Source: Sphingobacteriales bacterium (lineage in GTDB: Bacteria; Bacteroidota; Bacteroidia; Chitinophagales; Chitinophagaceae). From it: 5,025 nucleotides of DNA. The position numbers and the translations under genes are program-made. The stretch is taken from contig CANHUD010000197.1 of the NCBI GenBank assembly GCA_947463665.1, positions 1 to 5,025 of the forward strand, given 5' to 3'. Shown here piece by piece: positions 1 to 5,025 of the stretch (position 1 is its first letter; each line of letters begins with the position of its first letter). The notes under the pieces were generated by a model. It searched no databases, was not told where the DNA came from, and saw nothing but the letters and a program-made list of their open reading frames with translations.

Positions 1-125
1 CTTTCCAGTGCATGCTTTTTAAGCCATGAAAAATATACGGCCCGAAGCGAGGGTTTCAGCAGGGGGCGTCTCTCCTCTACCTCGATGATCACATGCAGAA
101 AGATATAAATCCGGTGTGTACTCAT
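1..125 (-). CDS. IS200-like (Y1) transposase-like protein, N-terminal part, cut by window edge
   Basis: The reading frame opens with ATG at 125-123 and stays open to the left edge, giving 41 residues that begin MSTHRIYIFLHVI and end WLKKHALE. The stretch FLHVIIEVEERRPLL (residues 9-23) looks like the first strand of the Y1 transposase fold, where families show a pattern of the type IHxVxxxKxRxPLL. The following helix, ending LKKHALE, also fits. The catalytic HxH and Tyr motifs would lie beyond the edge, so activity cannot be judged. The ATG sits one base after the TAA of the upstream DAHP synthase gene, and no terminator or clear Shine-Dalgarno lies between, so it is probably co-transcribed with the aromatic operon. 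That position is odd for a mobile element. The family assignment rests on pattern memory of a short fragment; a hypothetical protein is the alternative. Confidence 0.55.
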   Translation of the reverse strand, partial: MSTHRIYIFLHVIIEVEERRPLLKPSLRAVYFSWLKKHALE

Positions 126-126
126 T

Positions 127-1188
127 TTAGGCGTTCATGATCGCGTTCTGGCGGTTAATCGATTCCATATGCACCGCATCCATATATCGGGTAATGAACT
201 CACGGCTCAGTCCAAGCTTATCCGATTTCTGGTAGGCTCTTTCCAGAATCTCATTCCAGCGATTGGTCTGCAAGATAGTAACGTTATTGTTCTTCTTGTA
301 CGTTCCGATCTGATCAGCCAGTTTCATGCGCTGTGATAACAATTGCATCAGCTCATCGTCCAGATGATTGATCTGTTCCCGCAGTTTGTCGAGCGCTATA
401 TGAAAACTCTCGGAAGGCACATCTTCCGAACGCCATTTGATCTCGGAAATCATCTCACCCAGCCGCTCAGGGGTTACCTGCTGCTTGGCATCGCTCCAGG
501 CATTGTCGGGGTCGATGTGACTCTCTATCATCAGTCCGTCAAAATCCAGGTCGATTGCCTTCTGTGCCACTTCCATCAGCAGATCACGGCGGCCGCATAT
601 ATGTGAAGGATCGTTGATCATCATCAGTTCCGGATTGCGGCGTTTCATCTCGATGGCCAGGTGCCACATCGGAGCATTCCGGTATAGGGTGTTGCCATAA
701 GAAGCAAATCCGCGGTGGATGAGTCCGATCCGGGAAATACCCGCTTTAGCAATGCGTTCCACAGCACCGGTCCAGAGCTCCAGATCGGCATTGATCGGAT
801 TCTTGATGAGCACCGGAACATCCACTCCCCGAAGGGCATCGGCCAGTTCCTGAACGGAAAATGGATTCACGGTGGTGCGGGCACCTACCCAGAGAATATC
901 GACACCAAAATGAAGAGAATCTTCTACCTGTTTGGCGGTGGCCACTTCAACGGCAACAGGGAGACCGGTCTGTTTTTTAGCCTGCTGAAGCCAGGGAAGG
1001 CCTTTGGTTCCGATGCCTTCAAAACTACCCGGACGGGTTCTGGGTTTCCAGATACCGGCGCGAAGCACATCTACTTTTCCGGTGTTTGCAAGACGAACGG
1101 CAGTTTCCAGTACCTGCTCTTCTGTTTCTGCACTGCAGGGGCCTGATATGATCAAAGGCCTTTTTTTCCATGTGTCGTTAAGGTTCAT
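127..1188 (-). CDS. aroF: Bifunctional DAHP synthase (type I-beta) / chorismate mutase (AroQ), fused
   Basis: This 353-residue cytoplasmic enzyme carries two activities. Residues about 10-255 form a DAHP synthase of the KDO8P-synthase-like class, joining phosphoenolpyruvate and erythrose 4-phosphate at pathway entry. Residues about 262-350 form an all-helical AroQ chorismate mutase, turning chorismate into prephenate. Visible motifs are GPCSAE (16-21), KPRTRPGSF (48-56), HRGF (158-161) and DPSH (193-196). Candidate metal ligands are C18, H196, E222 and D233; the last three have the 26- and 11-residue spacing known from the Thermotoga enzyme. Mutase landmarks are LREQI (269-273), R287, K298 and R310. 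There is no N-terminal ACT or ferredoxin-like extension. C-terminal mutase fusions of this kind are known in Bacteroidota, and the Prevotella nigrescens enzyme is reported to be inhibited by prephenate through the mutase domain; similar control here is inferred. The ATG at 1188 follows the tyrA stop by 15 bases, with a weak AGAGA ahead of it. Confidence 0.95.
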   Translation of the reverse strand: MNLNDTWKKRPLIISGPCSAETEEQVLETAVRLANTGKVDVLRAGIWKPRTRPGSFEGIGTKGLPWLQQAKKQTGLPVAVEVATAKQVEDSLHFGVDILWVGARTTVNPFSVQELADALRGVDVPVLIKNPINADLELWTGAVERIAKAGISRIGLIHRGFASYGNTLYRNAPMWHLAIEMKRRNPELMMINDPSHICGRRDLLMEVAQKAIDLDFDGLMIESHIDPDNAWSDAKQQVTPERLGEMISEIKWRSEDVPSESFHIALDKLREQINHLDDELMQLLSQRMKLADQIGTYKKNNNVTILQTNRWNEILERAYQKSDKLGLSREFITRYMDAVHMESINRQNAIMNA

Positions 1189-1203
1189 ATTCTCTGTTGA
1201 TTG

Positions 1204-2055
1204 TTATTTGATGATTTGTTTGATCCGATTTGCTCCTTCCATGAGCTCCCGGAGATACTCGTAATTTTCTTTTTCCAGGCAGCTCTTGAATTTCCGGAGC
1301 TGGCTGATGTGTTCATTTAATACATCCAGCACATTTTCCCGGTTCTGCATCAGAATGGGCACCCACATGGCAGGATTACTTTTTGCCAGGCGCACCGTAC
1401 TTTCAAAACCGGCACTGGCCATTTCAAAAATCGCGTTGTCTTCCTTCTCTTTTTCCAGTACCGTATTGGCCAGCGCAAAGGACGTAATGTGCGATATATG
1501 GCTCACATAGGCGGCATGCAGGTCATGATCGGCAGCGCTCATCTCCATCAGGTGCATCCCAATGGCCCGGAACATCTTTCTCGTCCACTCTACCGCATCT
1601 GCATCCGAATCTTCCGCATCGCAAATGACCACAGCTTTCTGTTCAAAGGCACCCTTCACGGCAGCCTCCGGACCACTGTATTCGGTACCCCACATCGGAT
1701 GTGCCGCCACATAGCGCCCGCGTTGGGGATGCTGCCGAACCCGTTCAGCCAGGTTTGCCTTAGTCGATCCCATGTCTATCACGATCTGCCTTTCGGCCTG
1801 ATTCAGTATCCCTGGCAAGAGATTCATCATACTGTCTACCGGTATAGCCAGCAGAATGACATCTGCCTGCGGAACAGCCTGCTCCAGGGGGAGCATGTCA
1901 TCGGCCAATCCGAGCTCCATGGCTTTTTCCGCATGCAGCGCATTACTATCCACTCCGGTTATTTTTTTAGCCAGGCCTTTCTCTTTCAGCTGCCACGCGA
2001 GGGAGCCACCAATCAGCCCCATACCAATAATGACAATATGTTTGGGTTCAGTCAT
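1204..2055 (-). CDS. tyrA: Prephenate dehydrogenase (TyrA)
   Basis: This 283-residue enzyme oxidatively decarboxylates prephenate to 4-hydroxyphenylpyruvate, the tyrosine branch. The N-terminal Rossmann fold shows GMGLIGGS (11-18), and an acidic residue at the end of strand two (VDSN, D36) favours NAD over NADP. Further family landmarks are DMGSTK (94-99), AAHPMWGTEYSGPE (117-130) with H119 as the probable catalytic histidine, HDLHAAYVSHISH (177-189), and FESTVRLAKSNPAMW (217-231) with R222 as a likely substrate-carboxylate contact. The helical dimerisation domain fills the C-terminal half. No ACT domain follows, so direct tyrosine feedback by an ACT fold is not expected. The ATG overlaps the aminotransferase stop by 8 bases (ATGACTGA), which suggests translational coupling. 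Use of arogenate instead of prephenate cannot be excluded from sequence alone. Confidence 0.94.
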   Translation of the reverse strand: MTEPKHIVIIGMGLIGGSLAWQLKEKGLAKKITGVDSNALHAEKAMELGLADDMLPLEQAVPQADVILLAIPVDSMMNLLPGILNQAERQIVIDMGSTKANLAERVRQHPQRGRYVAAHPMWGTEYSGPEAAVKGAFEQKAVVICDAEDSDADAVEWTRKMFRAIGMHLMEMSAADHDLHAAYVSHISHITSFALANTVLEKEKEDNAIFEMASAGFESTVRLAKSNPAMWVPILMQNRENVLDVLNEHISQLRKFKSCLEKENYEYLRELMEGANRIKQIIK

Positions 2056-3229
2056 CTGATTTCGCAGATATATACGTTTCTAATCGGGTATAGCTTTCCA
2101 TGATGCGTTCTTTCGTGCTGCAGAGGCTGATGCGGATATACCGTTTGCCGGCATGTCCGAAAATGGCTCCGGGCGTAATGAACACGCCTGCACGATGGAG
2201 GATTTCATCGCACCACTCATAACAGTTTCTCTGCCCCGGTGGCATGTGCGCCCAAACAAAGAGACCACTCTGGTTCCGGTCGTACCGCGCACCCAGCAGA
2301 TCCATGATCCGGAACACTTCTTCTCTTCGTTCCCGGTAGACCCGGTTGATCTCTGCATACCATTCTTTTCCCAGTTCCAGTGCTCTGGCTGCTGCCAGTT
2401 GTACAGGCAGAAACATCCCACTATCCATATTGCTTTTGAAGGTGAGGATCTCCTGGATGCGCGCCGCGGCTCCAACGATCATCCCTACCCTCCAGCCGGC
2501 CATGTTCTGTGCTTTGCTGAGGGAGTTGAGTTCAATGACCACTTCTTTGGCACCGGGTACCGACAAAAGGCTCATCGGTTCATCATTCAGTATGAAAGAA
2601 TAGGGATTATCGTGACAGATCAGGATATTGTTTCGTTTTCCAAACGCTACCAGTTCTTCAAAAAACGCTCTGGTAGGGAGTGCGCCGGTAGGCATGTGCG
2701 GATAGTTGACCCACATCATTTTCACACCTTCAAGGCCCTGCTCTTCCAGTGCCTGCAGATCGGGGAACCAGTGATTTTCTTCCAGCAGCATGTATTCACG
2801 CACAGTTCCTCCAGCCAGCTGAACCGCGCTTCTGTAGGTTGGATAGCCGGGATCGGGAATCAGCACTTCATCGCCCTTCTGCAGATAGGTCATGCAGATG
2901 TGCATGATACCTTCCTTACTACCCAAAAGAGGTAGTATCTCTGTTTGGGGATCCAGTTCCGCATTATACCAGTTCCTGTACCAGCTGGCCATAGCCTCCC
3001 GGAGGATAGGAGATCCTTTGTAGCTCTGATAGCCATGCACGGTGGGTTTGGCAGCTTCTTCCTGCAAAACACGGATCACGTCGGGATGGGGAGGCTGATC
3101 CGGGCTTCCGATGCCAAGATTAATGATTTGTTTACCGGCTTTATTCAGTTCATCTATCTCTCTGAGTTTTTGTGAGAAATAGTATTCGCCAATACCTTCC
3201 AGCCGGTCTGATGTTTTGATCTTCAGCAT
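2048..3229 (-). CDS. Class I/II PLP-dependent aminotransferase, probably aromatic or prephenate aminotransferase
   Basis: The 393-residue product is a fold-type I aminotransferase. Visible motifs are PDPGYP (125-130), N175 in WVNYPHMPTG, D207 and Y210 in HDNPYS, the cofactor lysine K239 in SLSKAQNMAGWRVG, and the substrate-carboxylate arginine R366 in RYIRISL. The overall style resembles the aspartate/LL-diaminopimelate aminotransferase-like group. Sitting between pheA and tyrA, it most likely transaminates phenylpyruvate and 4-hydroxyphenylpyruvate, or alternatively prephenate to arogenate; this role is inferred from context. I chose the ATG at 3229 (protein start MLKIKTSDRL). It lies one base after the pheA TGA and is preceded by AAAAAAAGAG as a plausible ribosome site. 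An ATG at 3268 would add 13 residues but overlap pheA by 38 bases. The C-terminus overlaps the tyrA start by 8 bases. Confidence 0.9.
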   Translation of the reverse strand: MLKIKTSDRLEGIGEYYFSQKLREIDELNKAGKQIINLGIGSPDQPPHPDVIRVLQEEAAKPTVHGYQSYKGSPILREAMASWYRNWYNAELDPQTEILPLLGSKEGIMHICMTYLQKGDEVLIPDPGYPTYRSAVQLAGGTVREYMLLEENHWFPDLQALEEQGLEGVKMMWVNYPHMPTGALPTRAFFEELVAFGKRNNILICHDNPYSFILNDEPMSLLSVPGAKEVVIELNSLSKAQNMAGWRVGMIVGAAARIQEILTFKSNMDSGMFLPVQLAAARALELGKEWYAEINRVYRERREEVFRIMDLLGARYDRNQSGLFVWAHMPPGQRNCYEWCDEILHRAGVFITPGAIFGHAGKRYIRISLCSTKERIMESYTRLETYISAKSDD

Positions 3230-3230
3230 A

Positions 3231-4088
3231 TCAACTCTTTTTTTCCATTCCGTTTTTGTAGACGCCATATACGTTGAAACTGGCGGTCAGCGACCGGAGT
3301 TTTTCCACCACCTGTTCAAACTGTTCCAGGTGATCGAACTCCATATCCGCATGAAAACTGTATTTGAAATCGGATCCGGGGATCGGGAAACTTTGCAGTT
3401 TACTGAGATTGATGCCTCCATCGGCAATTTTACTCAGCACACGGGCCAGACTGCCGCGGGAATGATCGGTATGAAAATTTACAGAAGCTTTGTTCGCATC
3501 GGCTGCAACCACCGCTTCATCCGCCCGTTCCAGAATCAGAAATCGGGTATAATTGTTTTTCATCGTATGGATATTGGGCGCAAGTACCTCGAGCCCGAAC
3601 ATCTCGGCAGCCAGTTTGCTGGCAATCGCAGCCACGTGTTTGGAACGCTTTTGCTGGAGTTGCCGGGCAGATAAAGCCGTATCCTCTGTTTCTACCAGTT
3701 TCCAGTTGTATTTATCGAGAAAATCAAGGCATTGCTGCAACGCCATCGGATGAGAATGAACTTCCCGGATATCTTCCAGCTCCACGCCCGGATTTACCAG
3801 GAGGTTCTGGCGGATCTGCAGATACACTTCTCCGGTTACCTGAAGGGATGATTTCTGAAGCAGATTGTAATTGGGAAGAATGCTGCCGGCGATGGAATTC
3901 TCAATGGCCATAACGCCACCATCACTCTCTTTTCGGCTGCCGGCAATGCGTATGACCTCCCGGAAGGTGGAACAGGGAATCACTTCCACCTCTTTCCCAA
4001 AATACTGCCGGGCGGCCACCTGGTGAAAAGAGCCTTCAAATCCCTGAATGGATACCCGTTTGCCCGTTGGTTGTTCTTTCTTCTTCAT
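3231..4088 (-). CDS. pheA: Prephenate dehydratase with C-terminal ACT domain (PheA)
   Basis: This 285-residue monofunctional prephenate dehydratase makes phenylpyruvate, the phenylalanine branch. The catalytic region (about 11-185) shows IQGFEGSFHQ (14-23), AIENSIAGSI (61-70), HSHPMALQQC (111-120) and the hallmark NYTRF (179-183). An ACT regulatory domain follows (about 200-280). Its usual GAL and ESRP phenylalanine-site motifs appear as GSL (212-214) and QSFP (232-235), so feedback binding may differ from the E. coli type. There is no fused chorismate mutase; that activity lies in the last enzyme gene of the operon. The ATG at 4088 was chosen because the catalytic fold begins at residue 12. 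The in-frame upstream extension to a TTG at 4190 runs straight through the attenuator hairpin and is unlikely to be translated. The start codon lies 3 bases past the terminator T tract, and there is no free Shine-Dalgarno sequence. It is the first structural gene of the operon. Confidence 0.95.
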   Translation of the reverse strand: MKKKEQPTGKRVSIQGFEGSFHQVAARQYFGKEVEVIPCSTFREVIRIAGSRKESDGGVMAIENSIAGSILPNYNLLQKSSLQVTGEVYLQIRQNLLVNPGVELEDIREVHSHPMALQQCLDFLDKYNWKLVETEDTALSARQLQQKRSKHVAAIASKLAAEMFGLEVLAPNIHTMKNNYTRFLILERADEAVVAADANKASVNFHTDHSRGSLARVLSKIADGGINLSKLQSFPIPGSDFKYSFHADMEFDHLEQFEQVVEKLRSLTASFNVYGVYKNGMEKKS

Positions 4089-4091
4089 AAT

Positions 4092-4117
4092 AAAAAATCC
4101 CGCCTCTCGGCGGGATT
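4092..4117 (-). terminator. Intrinsic terminator of the pheA attenuator
   Basis: On the minus strand, AATCCCGCC pairs perfectly with GGCGGGATT around a GAGA loop, giving a 9-bp stem (4117-4109 with 4104-4096). Six T lie at 4097-4092, the first two of which also belong to the stem. The signal stands before a gene, ending three bases before the pheA ATG, and not after one, so it is read as an attenuator and not as an operon end. The GGCGGGA arm is also the only purine-rich stretch near the pheA start, so the hairpin may hide what ribosome site there is. Confidence 0.9.
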
Positions 4118-4169
4118 CTATGTTGTTTCGTTCTTTTCCATTTCGAAGGCAACTATAGGGATCCCGCCG
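4108..4169 (-). promoter_or_regulatory. Antiterminator alternative of the pheA attenuator
   Basis: The minus strand carries CGGCGGGAT at 4169-4161, inside the last codons of the leader ORF. It duplicates the 3' arm of the terminator and is perfectly complementary over 9 bp to ATCCCGCCG at 4116-4108, which overlaps the terminator's 5' arm. The two pairings exclude each other. When a ribosome stalls early on the Tyr/Phe codons, the upstream copy is free, the antiterminator forms and transcription continues. When a ribosome reaches the leader stop at 4155-4153 it covers the upstream copy and the terminator forms. The pairing is seen directly; the mechanism is inferred by analogy with the trp, his and pheA attenuators of enterobacteria. 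Confidence 0.78.
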
Positions 4170-4224
4170 CACTATTAAAATAGTAACCAAAATAAAAATA
4201 ACGGTATGCCTTGTTGCAATTCAT
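4153..4224 (-). CDS. Phe/Tyr-rich attenuator leader peptide (23 aa)
   Basis: The ORF starts with ATG at 4224-4222 and ends with TAG at 4155-4153. It encodes 23 residues with YRYFYFGYYF at positions 7-16: five Tyr and three Phe within ten codons, against no aromatic residue elsewhere in the peptide. Such a run just before a terminator and a prephenate dehydratase gene is the signature of a leader peptide that measures charged tRNA-Tyr and tRNA-Phe. The tail codons AGT GCG GCG GGA TCC hold the antiterminator arm. The codon choice mixes TAT and TAC for Tyr and uses only TTT for Phe. The preceding bases (GACAAG) hold no convincing Shine-Dalgarno, which is normal for Bacteroidota. In-frame upstream there is no other usual start before a TGA at 4257-4255. 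The peptide itself probably has no other function. Confidence 0.9.
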   Translation of the reverse strand: MNCNKAYRYFYFGYYFNSAAGSL

Positions 4225-4229
4225 CTTGT

Positions 4230-4259
4230 CAAAAATAAGAAACTTTGAAAACTGTCAAA
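4230..4259 (-). promoter_or_regulatory. Candidate Bacteroidota-type promoter for the aromatic operon
   Basis: On the minus strand TATTTTTG (4237-4230) matches the Bacteroidota -7 consensus TAnnTTTG exactly, with TTTG (4259-4256) 18 bases upstream as the -33 element. Transcription would start near 4226, leaving almost no leader before the small ORF's ATG at 4224, so the leader peptide would be translated from a nearly leaderless RNA. A second possibility is TAAATTTTG ending at 4256, one base off the consensus spacing, which would start near 4252 and leave about 28 bases. The motif is short and AT-rich sequence produces it by chance, so this call is tentative. Confidence 0.4.
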
Positions 4260-4337
4260 ATTTATTCCAGAATATTTTTACGATGTCCAACAGATCCCTA
4301 TTAACGGAAATATTTGTCATTTCTGGTTTTTCGGGCT

Positions 4338-5025
4338 TTAGTCTTTACGACGTCCACCTCCCTGATCAGCATCATTCATCCGGATTTTTCTTCCTTTAAA
4401 CTTCTTTCCGTCGATGGCTTTGATCATCCGGTTGGCAGCTGCGGGTTCGATCTCGATCCAGCTATTCATCTCTTTCATATCGATCCTGCCCAGCACTTCT
4501 TTTTTCAGATCGCTCAAATCCAGAATGAACTGCAAGAAACTCGCCTTGTAGAAACCGTCTTTTGTACCCAGATTCACAAACAGTCGCTTGAAATTCCCGG
4601 AACCCCCACGGGAGGTGGAAGAGGAGGCTGGACGATCACTGCGCTCACCGGGGCGGACACGTTCCTTCCGGGCACTATTGTCACCCCGGTTAAGGTCAAC
4701 CGCATTTTCATAATATTGCAGGAAGCGGTCAAATTCCAGTGCTGCTACCCGCTGCAGGATTTCCTCTTTATCCACTTCCGCAAATTTTTCGCGGAGAAGG
4801 GGGAGATAGGCTTCATATTCACCATTACTGATATCCGCTTTGAGCATCTTGTCGATAAAGTGAAAGAACTGCTTGCGGCATACATCCTTTCCGGTCGGGA
4901 TATCCAGTTTATGAAACCGGTTGTTCACCATTTTTTCGATCTGGCGGATTCGGTAAGATTCTCTGGGGGTAACGATGGAGAGACAGATACCGCTTTTACC
5001 TGCCCGACCGGTCCGGCCGCTTCTA
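4338..5025 (-). CDS. deaD: DEAD-box RNA helicase, C-terminal part (DeaD/CsdA-like), cut by window edge
   Basis: The frame is open from the right edge to TAA at 4340-4338, giving 228 residues of an ATP-dependent RNA helicase that remodels RNA, probably in ribosome assembly or cold adaptation. The fragment begins RSGRTGRAGKSG, the end of helicase motif VI, and continues LSIVTPRE, so the ATPase domains lie outside the window. Next come a helical region resembling the DeaD middle segment and a low-complexity basic and serine-rich linker. A DbpA-type RNA-binding domain follows, starting at FKRLFVNLGTKDGFYKASF and running to about IDGKKFKGRKIRM. The tail is short and basic (GGGRRKD). The methionine at 4931 is internal and not the start. 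No terminator follows the stop, so transcripts might run into the pheA leader. DbpA itself is the alternative, but the extended middle segment favours DeaD. Confidence 0.88.
   Translation of the reverse strand, partial: RSGRTGRAGKSGICLSIVTPRESYRIRQIEKMVNNRFHKLDIPTGKDVCRKQFFHFIDKMLKADISNGEYEAYLPLLREKFAEVDKEEILQRVAALEFDRFLQYYENAVDLNRGDNSARKERVRPGERSDRPASSSTSRGGSGNFKRLFVNLGTKDGFYKASFLQFILDLSDLKKEVLGRIDMKEMNSWIEIEPAAANRMIKAIDGKKFKGRKIRMNDADQGGGRRKD

Noticed and set aside
343..2935. Long plus-strand open frames opposite the aromatic genes (for example 1489-2103 and 2153-2935).
   Set aside because: They lie wholly antisense to well-recognised enzymes, show no domain motifs, and reflect the codon bias of the true strand.
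3230..3268. Longer aminotransferase start at 3268 (13 extra residues).
   Set aside because: It would overlap the end of pheA by 38 bases, and the extra residues have no family similarity; the ATG at 3229 has better spacing and a purine-rich site.
4118..4141. Second tiny ORF (ATG at 4141, seven codons, stop touching the terminator stem).
   Set aside because: It has no aromatic codons and no ribosome site. Its position against the terminator is curious, but a seven-codon ORF is expected by chance.
4171..4184. AT-rich inverted repeat (ACTAT, 4-base spacer, ATAGT) inside the leader ORF, a possible pause hairpin.
   Set aside because: The stem is only five mostly A-U pairs and lies in the codons for Tyr, Phe, Asn and Ser; it is too weak to claim.
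4089..4190. In-frame 34-residue N-terminal extension of PheA from a TTG codon at 4190.
   Set aside because: It runs through the attenuator hairpin and T tract, has no family similarity, and overlaps the leader ORF in another frame; the ATG at 4088 gives the normal family length.
4227..4260. Direct repeat TTTTGACA at 4260-4253 and 4234-4227, a possible operator or tandem -35 elements.
   Set aside because: It is eight bases in a T-rich region, without symmetry or further copies; the E. coli-like spacing to a -10 box is poor.

Overview
The window reads almost entirely on the minus strand. It holds a compact aromatic amino acid operon, from right to left: pheA, a class I aminotransferase gene, tyrA, and a fused DAHP synthase/chorismate mutase gene. 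The 3' end of a DeaD-like DEAD-box RNA helicase lies upstream of the operon. A small ORF that resembles the start of an IS200-like (Y1) transposase follows it and is cut by the left edge. The C-terminal chorismate mutase fused to a type I-beta DAHP synthase, this gene order, the weak Shine-Dalgarno signals and a TAnnTTTG-type promoter candidate all point to a Bacteroidota member. Moderate GC and protein style suggest a Chitinophaga-like lineage, which is an inference.

Layout: helicase 3' end (5025-4338); a 249-base regulatory gap (4337-4089); pheA (4088-3231); aminotransferase (3229-2048); tyrA (2055-1204); aroF/chorismate mutase fusion (1188-127); transposase-like ORF (125-1). Junctions are very tight: TGA-T-ATG, an 8-base overlap ATGACTGA, a 15-base gap, and TAA-A-ATG. 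Co-transcription and translational coupling are therefore likely.

The most informative part is the gap before pheA. It carries an unannotated 23-codon ORF (4224-4153) whose codons 7-16 read YRYFYFGYYF, followed by a strong intrinsic terminator (9-bp stem, 4-base loop, T tract) that ends 3 bases before the pheA ATG. The end of the small ORF contains CGGCGGGAT, a copy of the terminator's 3' arm. It can pair with the terminator's 5' arm and so form a mutually exclusive antiterminator. This is the full architecture of a ribosome-mediated transcription attenuator that would sense charged tRNA-Tyr and tRNA-Phe, matching the two end products of the operon.

Together the genes cover both ends of the route. 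The fusion protein makes DAHP (pathway entry) and converts chorismate to prephenate. PheA and TyrA take prephenate to phenylpyruvate and 4-hydroxyphenylpyruvate, and the aminotransferase probably performs the transamination. The middle shikimate steps are not in this window.
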